Positions 43,441-52,623 of a stretch of 64,000 bases of DNA are shown piece after piece. The notes under the pieces were generated by a model. It was not told the DNA's origin. It worked only from the letters and a program-made list of their open reading frames with translations, and did not search any database. Source of the DNA: Alkalibaculum sporogenes (GTDB lineage: Bacteria; Bacillota; Clostridia; Eubacteriales; Alkalibacteraceae); NCBI RefSeq assembly GCF_009362815.1, contig NZ_WHNX01000009.1, positions 62,001 through 126,000 of the forward strand. The letters run 5' to 3'. Within the stretch, counting starts at the first letter, position 1, and every line of letters begins with the position of its first letter. The translations under genes were made by a program, and so were the position numbers.

Positions 43441-45456
43441 TTATATATCTATTAGTAATTGATATAAATCTTCTTTATTATTAGTAGATCTTATTTCTTC
43501 TAACTTTGCGTGGTTATCTAGTAGAGAATAAAACTTTTTAAAAAAACTCTTTGTATCTTGAGCGTTCTCAAATTGTAAAGCGAGAAAAAACACTATATCT
43601 ACTAATTCATCACCCCAGTCAATGGGATTTTGTAAAATTGCTACTGCAATAACAGGAGTGATTACCAAACTCTCTTTTCCATGTGGGATAGCTACTCCTT
43701 TGCCTACGGCGGTTGAGGTGATTTGCTCTCTTTTGATTGCGGTTTGTATAAAACTTTTTTTTATATATCCCTTATCTAAGAGATTTTGTCCTATATTCTT
43801 TATAAGGTCTTTCTTATCTTTATAGACACAGTTTGTATAGATAAGATCTTTACTAAATATATGATTATGGTTATTTTTTATAGTATTTCCAAACTTACTA
43901 GCATAATTGAAATTTTTAATATAGGTATTGATTGCACTTATATCTTGGTCATCTACAAAGACATTTATTTTTACCACAGGTTTTAAGTCATGTCTCATAG
44001 GAATCGTGCTAATTATAATATCAAACTCTGTTGTATCGTATTTTTGTATATCGTGATAAGAGGACACTCCTACTATTTCTAAATCTTTTATACGTTTTTC
44101 TAATCGAGAAACAACAAGTTGAGAGGTGCCTACTCCAGTGGCACAAACGACAATGGCTTTTGTCTTTTCGTTTAATCTTTCTAAGGCTGCTCCAATATGT
44201 AGAGCAATATACCCTATTTCTTCTTCAGTGATTCTTATGCCAAAATGCTTTTCAAATATTATGCTAGTGGCCCAGGAAGCTCCAAATATACTAGGAAAGT
44301 TTTCTTTAATATTTCCTAAGAGAGGGTTTCTCATACTAAGACCATATTGCAATCTTTTAACGGTGGTTCTTAAATGTAGTGCTAAGCCGACTAACAGATT
44401 ATTGTCATTTTGTAAACTTACTGAAAGGATATTTCCCGTTAATTGAATTATATCTTTTGTCAATGATATAATTTCTGGCTCTATATTTTTGATAAGGGTG
44501 TCTTTATTATCTCCAATATCTACTGGTTCTAATAGCTGAGCACCTAGTATGTGTAAGGTAATGTATCCTATCTCTGACTCTGGAATAGTGATGTGTAGTT
44601 CTTTACCTAGTTGAAGCCCGATAGTAGAGGCTATTTCATATTCATCATGAGTTTTTAGATCTTTAAGCCATTTTGAATCCATTTTTATATCTTTTGCTTG
44701 TTTAAGTCTCTCGATACTAATAGCAATGTGTATCAATAATCCTGTAAATGCTTCGTCGGATAATGTGTATTTTAATTTTTTTTCAGCTTCTGTAATGATC
44801 TTTTCAATTGTCAAGATCTCAATATGAGGAATAAGCTCCTTAATGTGATTAATATCGTGTTGATTGAGTCTACTATTTGGTAGATACTCTAGTGATTGTG
44901 ATAGAATATCCTTTATTTCTTGACCTTTTTTTAAGTCTACTAACAAATCGATTGCGGCTTTTCTCCAGTTTTTTTCATCACCTTGAATTTCGATTCCATA
45001 ATTTTGTTTCTTCACTAAGGTTAAACTGTATTTCTGGAACCATTCTTCTACGCAGTTTAAATCTTTGTGTATAGTCACTCTACTTACGAATAGTTCGTCT
45101 GCTAGAAATTGCATTGAAATTGGTTCTGTGGATTGAACTAGTTTTTTAATAATGAACCTTCGTCTTTCTTCGCTTGAGTATGGTTCAATGTATATATCAC
45201 TAATATTTCTGATGCTTTTGAGTTTCTTTAAACCATCTTTACTATACTCTATCCAGATGCCAACTCTAGGTTTTTTGATTAAACGTACATCCTCTTTTAA
45301 ATTAGTAAGATATAATTCTAGCTTTTCAAGATCATTTCTTACACACCTATTTGAAACACCCAGATTTAAAGATAATTTATCAATGGTAATAGGAGTGTCA
45401 TTTGTAATTAATAGATTTAAAAGTTTTTCTAATCTTGTATCCGCGGTTTTGTTCAT
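43441..45456 (-). CDS. PRD-containing transcription regulator with EIIB and EIIA domains (MtlR/LicR type)
   Basis: A 671-residue modular activator. Two N-terminal HTH segments (about 10-60 and 85-150) precede two PRD domains (about 185-400), a Gat-type EIIB domain with the Cys motif CATGVGTSQLV (near 405), and a C-terminal EIIA domain with VAIPHGKESL (near 590). Such proteins sense the phosphorylation state of the PTS and switch on the adjacent transporter genes. The start at 45456 follows GAAGGTGCTACCA; an earlier opening at 45495 lacks a site. First gene of the PTS operon. Confidence 0.92.
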   Translation of the reverse strand: MNKTADTRLEKLLNLLITNDTPITIDKLSLNLGVSNRCVRNDLEKLELYLTNLKEDVRLIKKPRVGIWIEYSKDGLKKLKSIRNISDIYIEPYSSEERRRFIIKKLVQSTEPISMQFLADELFVSRVTIHKDLNCVEEWFQKYSLTLVKKQNYGIEIQGDEKNWRKAAIDLLVDLKKGQEIKDILSQSLEYLPNSRLNQHDINHIKELIPHIEILTIEKIITEAEKKLKYTLSDEAFTGLLIHIAISIERLKQAKDIKMDSKWLKDLKTHDEYEIASTIGLQLGKELHITIPESEIGYITLHILGAQLLEPVDIGDNKDTLIKNIEPEIISLTKDIIQLTGNILSVSLQNDNNLLVGLALHLRTTVKRLQYGLSMRNPLLGNIKENFPSIFGASWATSIIFEKHFGIRITEEEIGYIALHIGAALERLNEKTKAIVVCATGVGTSQLVVSRLEKRIKDLEIVGVSSYHDIQKYDTTEFDIIISTIPMRHDLKPVVKINVFVDDQDISAINTYIKNFNYASKFGNTIKNNHNHIFSKDLIYTNCVYKDKKDLIKNIGQNLLDKGYIKKSFIQTAIKREQITSTAVGKGVAIPHGKESLVITPVIAVAILQNPIDWGDELVDIVFFLALQFENAQDTKSFFKKFYSLLDNHAKLEEIRSTNNKEDLYQLLIDI

Positions 45457-45772
45457 TGGTAGCACCTTCAATTTCTTATTGCACATATGTGGCAATAATA
45501 TATTTGTTGTGGTCTCACTACATCATCAGATTATCATACAAAAAGGCGTATATCAATACTCTGAAAGGTAACGAAATAGGGGTTATTAATGTGGCAATAG
45601 TTTATTAGTTTCTTCAATATTTGTATTGATCTTATATTCTACAAGGCTTTTTACATTGTCTTGTGTATTGTTACTTTTATTCGAATGTAAATAAGTACCA
45701 CTATATATTGGGTTTGTAATAACAAAAAAAGAAGAACTATTGAAGCCCTCCTTTTTATTGGAATATTGTCTA
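45457..45772. other. Intergenic region upstream of the PTS operon
   Basis: The 316-bp gap between the glycyl-radical activase stop and the PTS regulator. It should carry the PTS promoter. A 65-codon minus-strand frame (45586-45783) has no ribosome site and no recognisable domain, and I do not call it. No clear terminator is visible for the activase. Confidence 0.5.
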
Positions 45773-46612
45773 TCAACCACCAACTGTGACAGTAAATCCT
45801 TTGCTAATGAAAATATCTTTAATCCTATTAATCTGTTCTTTGGATGACGGCTCCAATTTTTGTAGAGTATATTCTTTTCCTATGCTTTTATATTTCGAAC
45901 TTCCGTACTGGTGAAATGGTAGCAAGTGAACTTCATTTATTTTATTAGTTTCTAAAAATTCAATAATGCTATTAATATTATCTTTATCCATTGTAAATGT
46001 GGGGATAAGCGGTATCCTTGGGGTAACTTTAACACCTTTATTTACTAATTTTATGAAATTATCTTTAATTAATTTACCATCACCTTTAATAACTTCTTTA
46101 AATCTTTGGTTATCCATTATCTTTAGATCAAATAAAACTTCGTCTAAATAATCAGACATATCATCTAATATATTCCAGTTGCCATGACCTGTAGTTTCAA
46201 TGGCAGTATGAATTCCAAGAGACTTTAATTTTTTTAGAAATTCTATAGCAAATTCGCCCTGAACTAGTACTTCGCCACCAGATAATGTAACTCCACCGCC
46301 ACTACTATTGTAAAATATATGATCTTTCATTACCTCTTCTACAAGTTGATCCACAGTCATCTCATTTCCTACCCATTCTAAGGCGTTGGTCGGGCAAAAT
46401 TCTGGAGATTGTTTGCAGTCAAATATATTCTTACTACTACAATTAATACATAAAACTTCTTTACGCATTATTTCTTTATTAGTACTTTGAGATTCAGGAT
46501 TGGAACACCAAGGGCACCTTAAAGAACATCCTTTAAAAAAAACAATAGTTCTAATTCCCTCTCCGTCGTGAATACTATATCTTTGTATATTAAAAATCAT
46601 CGCTTTTTTCAT
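45773..46612 (-). CDS. Glycyl-radical-enzyme activating enzyme (PflA-type radical SAM)
   Basis: A 279-residue radical SAM enzyme that installs the glycyl radical on its partner. The SAM cluster motif is CSLRCPWC near residue 29. An inserted Cys region (CINC...CKQSPEFC) carries part of a ferredoxin-like auxiliary-cluster domain, which PflA itself lacks but many GRE activases have. SGGEVL and the C-terminal LLPFHQYGSSKY fit the family. It starts 11 nt after the glycyl-radical enzyme stop with AAAAGGTGAGCTT. Confidence 0.94.
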   Translation of the reverse strand: MKKAMIFNIQRYSIHDGEGIRTIVFFKGCSLRCPWCSNPESQSTNKEIMRKEVLCINCSSKNIFDCKQSPEFCPTNALEWVGNEMTVDQLVEEVMKDHIFYNSSGGGVTLSGGEVLVQGEFAIEFLKKLKSLGIHTAIETTGHGNWNILDDMSDYLDEVLFDLKIMDNQRFKEVIKGDGKLIKDNFIKLVNKGVKVTPRIPLIPTFTMDKDNINSIIEFLETNKINEVHLLPFHQYGSSKYKSIGKEYTLQKLEPSSKEQINRIKDIFISKGFTVTVGG

Positions 46613-46623
46613 AAGCTCACCTT

Positions 46624-48921
46624 TTACATTCCATGTTCAGTTCTATTAATTATATCGTCTTGTATAGCTTTATTTAACTCTACAAATATAGCACTATATC
46701 CAGCAACTCTTATAACTAAGTCCTTATATTTAAGAGGATTTTTTTGAGCATCTTTTAGTGTCTTGGCAGATACTATGTTAAATTGTATATGTTGTATTTT
46801 TAATCGCATAAACCCCTGTAAATAGTTCACAAACTTTCTTAAACCTTCTACACCATCTAAAACTGATGGACTAAATTTGACATTGAGTAAACTTCCATTG
46901 GTAGTTAGGTAATTATCCAACTTACTAACACTTTTTAATACTGAGGTAGGTCCATTTTTGTCTCGACCTACCATAGGTGATAAACCGCCATCGGCTAATT
47001 GTTCTTTAGATAATCTACCGTCAGCTGTTGCACCAACAGCTTCACCTAAAGGTATGTGAGCTGAAACAGTATATGATCCAGGTTGAAAAATACCACCTCT
47101 TATATTTGTATACTTTTCTACCTCTCGACAATAGTAGGAAAGAATATCACTTCCAATATAGTCAACTTCATCTATATCATTGCCATATTTATCGTATTTA
47201 TTTATAAATCGTTGTCTTGCAATTTCATTATTATGGTAATTGTTATGCAAAATATGATGTAGCTCAGATAAGGATATATCTTTGTCTTCAAATACAGCCT
47301 TTTTTATGACATACAAGGAATCGCTTAAGTTGCTAATACCAATACCTTGTACTCCTGAGAAATTATATATAGCTCCACCTGTAGACACATCACTACCTTT
47401 GGCTACGCAGTCATCTATGAAGCAGGAAAGTAATGGAGTAGGGGCTATAAGCCCATGGGCAGCATCTGTAATATTTGAACCGTCTACCATATATTTCACA
47501 TATTCTTTAATAGTGTTTTTTATCTCGTTAATGAGCATATCAAAGGAAGTAATGTTTTCTTTATGTTTGTCTAAAGTAACTTCCATTACCTTAAGAAGGT
47601 TGAATAGAGCAATGTCATGAAGGCCATAGGTTTTGCCTGGAAGAGATAGCTCAACACATCCTACTACTGCATAGTCTCGGGCATCTTCTAATGATACGCC
47701 TCTATTTAAGTAGCCTGGAATGATGACTTCATCATTAAATACCTGAGGTATACCTGTGCCTAGACGGATTGTTTCTGCTACTTTCATTAGGAATTCCATC
47801 GGTGATTTTTCGTGAATTCTTACACCTATATTTGGTTGAGGCAATCTTATATCTCCATATGTCTCTAGAATAATGTAGCTTAATTCATTGGTTGCATCTC
47901 TTCCTGCTTTATCTACACCACCTAGTATAATCGTATAACCTGTTGGGAAACCTGCAAAGTATTTCGCACTATCTTCACTTCTTAGTAATACTACATCGTT
48001 CATCTTAAGCCACAAACATCTTAGTAATTCTCTACAATATTCTTCTTCAATACCATCAGATATAGATTGACGGTAAAAAGGCAACATAAATTGATCGAAG
48101 CGTCCTGTAGAAATTGAACTAGCGTTGGACTCATACTGTAACGCTAGGTTTACAAACCAAAAAAGTTGTAGTGCTTCATGCAAAGACTGAGGCTTTTCAT
48201 GGGATATTTTAGTGCAAATATCATGAAGCTCTATAAGTTCTTGCTTTCTATTATAATCTGATTCCTCTAATGCTAAAGTAGTTGCCAAATGTGCATAACG
48301 TAGCATATATTTTTTTAGTGATTCTAAAGTAATTAGTCCAGCATGCAAAAAATCATTTTCAACATTTGTTTTTAGTTTATCTTTAATTTCATCTATTAAA
48401 AAAGCTAATCCATTACTAAATATCTTTTCAAAGGTTGGTATAATATGACCTTGACCTTTATCAGTTTGATTTATTTTTACAATACCTATATTTATTGCTT
48501 GTTTTACTTGTTCTGACATTTTAGAATCTACATAATCTTTTAAAGACTTACCATCCCAAAATGGATAAAGTTTTTCTTTGAAAATTGTTTTATCCTCCTT
48601 GGTAAAATAAAACTTGTCTTGGGGTCTTGAATACATTGTATCTATTTCGTCTAAAATCCAATAAGGAGACATTTCTGGAGATGCAATTCCACTACGCGGC
48701 TTTATAGTTCGATCGCCTAAAATTAGTTCGTGGGGTTTAATAGCAATATTTACGTTTTCTAGAATGTGAGCAGTTGCGAGAGCTCTACGTAGTATACTCG
48801 ACTTACCTTCACTTTGTTTAAAACTATCAGTATATAAATTGGCGCGCTCCAAAGAAATTTCGCGTTTATTTTCTAATAATTGATCCTTCAAAACTTTTAT
48901 TCGTATACTTGTATCTTTCAT
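46624..48921 (-). CDS. Glycyl-radical enzyme, PflD/YbiW-like clade candidate
   Basis: A 765-residue glycyl-radical enzyme. The radical Gly is in RVAGYSAIFVEL near the C-terminus. The catalytic loop reads VVGCVELSLPGKTYG, Cys followed by Val-Glu, the CVE arrangement of dehydratase- and lyase-type members rather than the CC of pyruvate formate-lyase. The neighbours (fructose-type PTS, sugar kinase, Gfo/Idh oxidoreductase) recall E. coli pflDC-frw. As I recall, PflD and YbiW of E. coli were shown to open anhydrohexitol 6-phosphates. A sugar-phosphate lyase is therefore more likely than formate-lyase. The exact substrate is inferred. Confidence 0.85.
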   Translation of the reverse strand: MKDTSIRIKVLKDQLLENKREISLERANLYTDSFKQSEGKSSILRRALATAHILENVNIAIKPHELILGDRTIKPRSGIASPEMSPYWILDEIDTMYSRPQDKFYFTKEDKTIFKEKLYPFWDGKSLKDYVDSKMSEQVKQAINIGIVKINQTDKGQGHIIPTFEKIFSNGLAFLIDEIKDKLKTNVENDFLHAGLITLESLKKYMLRYAHLATTLALEESDYNRKQELIELHDICTKISHEKPQSLHEALQLFWFVNLALQYESNASSISTGRFDQFMLPFYRQSISDGIEEEYCRELLRCLWLKMNDVVLLRSEDSAKYFAGFPTGYTIILGGVDKAGRDATNELSYIILETYGDIRLPQPNIGVRIHEKSPMEFLMKVAETIRLGTGIPQVFNDEVIIPGYLNRGVSLEDARDYAVVGCVELSLPGKTYGLHDIALFNLLKVMEVTLDKHKENITSFDMLINEIKNTIKEYVKYMVDGSNITDAAHGLIAPTPLLSCFIDDCVAKGSDVSTGGAIYNFSGVQGIGISNLSDSLYVIKKAVFEDKDISLSELHHILHNNYHNNEIARQRFINKYDKYGNDIDEVDYIGSDILSYYCREVEKYTNIRGGIFQPGSYTVSAHIPLGEAVGATADGRLSKEQLADGGLSPMVGRDKNGPTSVLKSVSKLDNYLTTNGSLLNVKFSPSVLDGVEGLRKFVNYLQGFMRLKIQHIQFNIVSAKTLKDAQKNPLKYKDLVIRVAGYSAIFVELNKAIQDDIINRTEHGM

Positions 48922-49068
48922 AGTAACACCCCTCAGCGTATTATTGTTTGTTATTATTTTATATTATATTCACTTGTTTATCAATATTTATTATTATTTG
49001 TGTTTTAATTTCATGTATTATGAATTATAATATAAAGACAATCAATTAATGAAACTAAAGGAGATACT
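48922..49068. promoter_or_regulatory. Divergent promoter region of the glycyl-radical operon and the DeoR operon
   Basis: The 147-bp gap between divergent genes is very AT-rich. Imperfect copies of TTATTATTTGTG/TTGTTTGTTATTA occur on both sides and may be DeoR operators. The exact sites are uncertain. Confidence 0.35.
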
Positions 49069-49830
49069 ATGTTTGCCCAAGAGAGATTAGATTCTATTAC
49101 ACAGTTGTTATACAAAGATGGGAAGGTAATAGTAAAAGATTTGAGTAAGAAATATCAAGTATCAGAAGATGCCATTCGAAAGGATCTAAAAATACTTGAA
49201 AATCAAGGAATAATGGAGCGTACATATGGAGGGGGAATATTAAAAAAAAGAATTGCAGAGTTTACTAATGTAGGGGATAGAAATAAAAAAGATAAGACTG
49301 TAAAGAATATTATTGCTAACAAGGCCTTTAAACTGATAAAAAGAGGAGAGACTATTCTTTTAGATATATCATCGACAAATATGATTTTAGCAGAGATGAT
49401 TAGGGATAGCGAAATGGAAATCACTGTTATATCTAATAGTATTGATATTTTATATATTCTATCTAAAAGTTCTAAGATTACTCTTATTTCACCAGGGGGG
49501 ATGTACTTCTGTCAAGCAGGGGGGTTCGTTGGTAGTGAAACCATTAATTCTATACGAAAGTACAATGTTCAAAAGGCATTTATAGGTAGTTGCGGAGTAG
49601 ACTTGGATCTGAAAAGTATTACAACTTTTAATGTCGAAGATGGTAATACAAAAAATGCATTTATTCACTGTGGGAAAGAAGTATTTTTAGTCATGGAAAA
49701 TAAGAAATTTAACTATGATGGAATATATAAATTTGCTAATATAAACCAGATTACTGGTATTATTACAGAAGGGGAACCTTCAAATATGATACTTAAAAAA
49801 CTAAATAAAAATAAAATTAATCTTTTGTGA
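49069..49830 (+). CDS. DeoR-family sugar-responsive repressor
   Basis: A 253-residue DeoR regulator with an N-terminal HTH (VKDLSKKYQVSEDAIRKDLKIL) and a C-terminal sugar-phosphate-sensing domain (LDISSTNMILAEMI, then KAFIGSCGVDL). DeoR proteins typically respond to phosphorylated sugars such as fructose 1-phosphate. It leads a three-gene operon with the kinase and oxidoreductase and is divergent from the glycyl-radical genes, so it probably controls both. Its ribosome site is AAAGGAGATACT. Confidence 0.93.
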   Translation: MFAQERLDSITQLLYKDGKVIVKDLSKKYQVSEDAIRKDLKILENQGIMERTYGGGILKKRIAEFTNVGDRNKKDKTVKNIIANKAFKLIKRGETILLDISSTNMILAEMIRDSEMEITVISNSIDILYILSKSSKITLISPGGMYFCQAGGFVGSETINSIRKYNVQKAFIGSCGVDLDLKSITTFNVEDGNTKNAFIHCGKEVFLVMENKKFNYDGIYKFANINQITGIITEGEPSNMILKKLNKNKINLL

Positions 49831-49846
49831 AAGGAGAGTATTAGAG

Positions 49847-50785
49847 TTGATTATAACAGTTACACTAAACCCTGCACTAGATAAAACAATTAACACTAAT
49901 AAATTTATCTTTGGTCAAGTAAATAAGGTAGAAAAGTCTATACAAGATCCTGGTGGGAAAGGGATCAATGTATCTAAGGTCTTAAAAAATATAGATAATA
50001 TTAATTTAGCTATTGGATTTATAGGTGGAAATAATGGTGAAATTATTGTACAAAGTTTAAAGCAAATGGGTATAGAAGAAAAATTCACATCTATAAAAGC
50101 TAATACTAGGATGAATATTAAGATTATAGATGGAGCAACAGGTGAGACAACCGATTTAAATGAAAGAGGAGAATATATTCAGAAAAATGAATTAGAAGAG
50201 TTTCTAAGCCAATATAAAGAAATAGTTAGAAAAGGTGATTTTGTAGTAATTGCAGGGAGTGTACCTAGGGGGATACCTGATAGCATATACTATATCTTAT
50301 CTAAGTATGCCGAAACAGTAGGTGCAAAAGTATTTTTAGATACATCAGGGAATTATCTAAAGGAAGCGCTAGAGTCTAAGGTGTTTTTAATAAAACCAAA
50401 TATTGATGAACTAGAAGAGGTCGTAGGAAAAAAAATTCATAGTCAAGATGAAATATTAGATGAATGTAGAAAATTACTAGATAGCAAAGACATAAGTAAT
50501 ATATGTTTATCTATGGGTTCACGAGGAGCTATGCTGATAACAAAAGATTATGTACTAAAAGCAAAGGTGCCGATTGTAGCAGTCAAAAGTACAGTTGGAG
50601 CAGGAGATTCTCTGCTAGGAGGTATAGTTTCTTACTTAGATAAAGGGTGTTCCATAGAGGAAGCTTTTAAATGTGGTGTAGCCGCTTCGGTAGTAGCAGT
50701 AACAAAGGAAGGTACAAAAGCACCAAATTTATCTGAGATAATTAAAATGATGAATGAAATTCAAGTTGTGAAAGAGGTGCTTTAA
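49847..50785 (+). CDS. PfkB-family 1-phosphofructokinase/tagatose-6-phosphate kinase-like
   Basis: A 312-residue ribokinase-fold kinase of the FruK/LacC group. It starts IITVTLNPALDKTI, has the family block GGKGINVSKVL, and the catalytic anion-hole STVGAGDSLLGG with Asp. It uses a TTG start with AAAGGAGAGTATTAGAG. Substrates in the family are fructose 1-phosphate or hexulose 6-phosphate. Here it sits between the DeoR regulator and the Gfo/Idh oxidoreductase. In the proposed pathway it would act on a PTS-derived sugar phosphate. Confidence 0.9.
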   Translation: MIITVTLNPALDKTINTNKFIFGQVNKVEKSIQDPGGKGINVSKVLKNIDNINLAIGFIGGNNGEIIVQSLKQMGIEEKFTSIKANTRMNIKIIDGATGETTDLNERGEYIQKNELEEFLSQYKEIVRKGDFVVIAGSVPRGIPDSIYYILSKYAETVGAKVFLDTSGNYLKEALESKVFLIKPNIDELEEVVGKKIHSQDEILDECRKLLDSKDISNICLSMGSRGAMLITKDYVLKAKVPIVAVKSTVGAGDSLLGGIVSYLDKGCSIEEAFKCGVAASVVAVTKEGTKAPNLSEIIKMMNEIQVVKEVL

Positions 50786-51915
50786 TGAATGATATTAATA
50801 TTGGCCTTATTGGTTATGGTGGAATAGCTAAGACACATATTATAGCTATTAAGTGGCTAGAATTAATAGGTAATGAAATAAATTTTAATCCTGTATTAAA
50901 GGGTTTATGTACTAGCAAAGAAAATTGCATGAGCCCTTTTGAATATGCAACTTGTGAATTCGAAAATCTATTGTCTGATAATAGCTTAGACGTGATAGAT
51001 ATATGTACACCGAATTTTCTTCATTTTGAACAAGGAGTGAAAGTTTTAGAGGCAGGAAAGCATATTTATATGGAAAAACCAGTTTCTAAAGATATAGCAG
51101 AAGGAATAAAATTAGCTAATATTAGTGAAGGTAGCTCGTTAATTAATCAAGTTGCTTTAATGTATCGTTTTTTTCCTGCTATAGTTATGGCAAAAGACTA
51201 TATTGGATCAGGTCAATTAGGCGATATATTACATTTTAGATTTGCACTCTATCATAGTGGTTATTTAAATCCAAATAGACCTATGTCGTGGAGGCTCCAA
51301 AGTGATCAATCTGGTGGTGGTGCTGCTATGGATTTAGGTATCCATATGGCAGACCTTGTTCGGTTTTTGTTAGGAGAAGTTAAGGAAGTTATGGGGCAAA
51401 CAAGTATATATTTTAAAGAACGATATAAAAATGCCAACTCTAATGAAAAGGTGCAAGCAGATGTAGATGAATGGACTCTATTAAATATTAATCTAGTAAA
51501 TGGAGGTAAAGGTACACTAGAGGTGTCTCGAATTACTTCTGATATTACCGAGGATACTATTATAGAGATTTACGGAAGCAAAGGAAATATAAAAATCTCA
51601 TCAAATAACTTAGATTACCCATCAATATACAAGCACACTAGGGGTATACAAGAAATTGGTAAGTTGGAGTATGTTTCGGATTTTGGACTATTTATTAAAA
51701 AAGCATACCCTAATAATAAAAACGATTTAGGATGGCATACAAATGCACACTTAACATCACTGTGTAATATGCTTTCAAATGTACATCAAAATAAGATTAT
51801 TTATTCTGAAACACCGACTATTAAAGAAGCATTAGAGTCACAGAAAATTATTGAGATGGGCTATATATCTGCAAGAGAGGAGAGTAGATGGGTATCTGCT
51901 GAAGAGATGTTGTAG
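50785..51915 (+). CDS. Gfo/Idh/MocA-family NAD(P)-dependent oxidoreductase
   Basis: A 376-residue sugar dehydrogenase. The N-terminal Rossmann domain has GLIGYGGIAKTH. The catalytic Lys is in IYMEKPVS, and the DxGxH motif appears in AAMDLGIHMADL. It overlaps the kinase by one base. The family includes inositol and glucose-fructose oxidoreductases and, notably, 1,5-anhydrofructose reductase, which forms 1,5-anhydromannitol. In this cluster it may make or use an anhydrohexitol; the specificity is not readable. Confidence 0.9.
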   Translation: MNDINIGLIGYGGIAKTHIIAIKWLELIGNEINFNPVLKGLCTSKENCMSPFEYATCEFENLLSDNSLDVIDICTPNFLHFEQGVKVLEAGKHIYMEKPVSKDIAEGIKLANISEGSSLINQVALMYRFFPAIVMAKDYIGSGQLGDILHFRFALYHSGYLNPNRPMSWRLQSDQSGGGAAMDLGIHMADLVRFLLGEVKEVMGQTSIYFKERYKNANSNEKVQADVDEWTLLNINLVNGGKGTLEVSRITSDITEDTIIEIYGSKGNIKISSNNLDYPSIYKHTRGIQEIGKLEYVSDFGLFIKKAYPNNKNDLGWHTNAHLTSLCNMLSNVHQNKIIYSETPTIKEALESQKIIEMGYISAREESRWVSAEEML

Positions 51916-52044
51916 ATTAACTGATGAATATTTAAATCATTTTTAGTCGCCTCATACGAACTTAGTAAATATGGACAATATTATATGATGATGGTATAAT
52001 GTCTAATATATTATAGATGAAAATACTGAAGCAAGGTGATAAAA

Positions 52045-52449
52045 ATGAAACGAATTTTAACATATGGTACATTTGATTTGTTACATGAAGGACATATCAA
52101 TATTCTCAGAAGAGCCAAGGCACTTGGAGATTACTTGATAATTGGTTTATCTAAAGATGAGTTTAATGCAATAAAAGGGAAGAAAGCTTATTATAGCTAT
52201 GAAGCTAGAAAAAATCTCCTAGAAGCATTAAGGTATGTTGACCTAGTAATACCGGAGAACAACTGGGAACAAAAAGTTGACGATGTTAAGAAATACGAAG
52301 TAGATACATTTGTCATGGGTGATGACTGGGTAGGTAAATTTGACTTTTTACAAGAATACTGTGAGGTAGTTTATTTACCGAGAACAGAGGGAATATCTAC
52401 TACTAAGATTAAAGACGATTTAAAGTTAAAAATCGATAATTTGCTGTAA
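52045..52449 (+). CDS. tagD: Glycerol-3-phosphate cytidylyltransferase
   Basis: A 134-residue nucleotidyltransferase making CDP-glycerol from glycerol 3-phosphate and CTP. The HxGH motif is in GTFDLLHEGHINIL and the RTEGISTT signature near the C-terminus is canonical. Length equals TagD/TarD. The start at 52045 fits CAAGGTGATAAAA; an in-frame GTG at 52036 is part of the ribosome site. It supplies the three glycerophosphotransferase-like genes that follow. Confidence 0.95.
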   Translation: MKRILTYGTFDLLHEGHINILRRAKALGDYLIIGLSKDEFNAIKGKKAYYSYEARKNLLEALRYVDLVIPENNWEQKVDDVKKYEVDTFVMGDDWVGKFDFLQEYCEVVYLPRTEGISTTKIKDDLKLKIDNLL

Positions 52450-52473
52450 TTAATTAATATGTTCATTGGTATC

Positions 52474-52500
52474 TGAGGTGCATCTGGCATCTCATTTTTT
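52474..52500 (+). terminator. Terminator of tagD
   Basis: TGAGGTGC and GCATCTCA pair with one G-T wobble around ATCTG and are followed by TTTTTT. Confidence 0.85.
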
Positions 52501-52623
52501 ATAGTATAAAAGGAAAGTTATTATATAAAAACTTACTCCTTGAATAAATCATTTAAGAATTGGAAAAGGATTAAATGGTAAGGTTCGTAATAGCAATGTT
52601 TTTAGAAGGAGAGAAATAATATT

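Noticed and set aside
45586-45783. 65-codon minus-strand frame between the activase and PTS regulator
   Set aside because: GTG start inside the activase gene without a ribosome site, no recognisable domain, and it occupies the expected PTS promoter region.
46624-48921. Pyruvate formate-lyase
   Set aside because: The active loop is GCVE, not the paired Cys-Cys of formate-lyase, and the neighbours are sugar genes.
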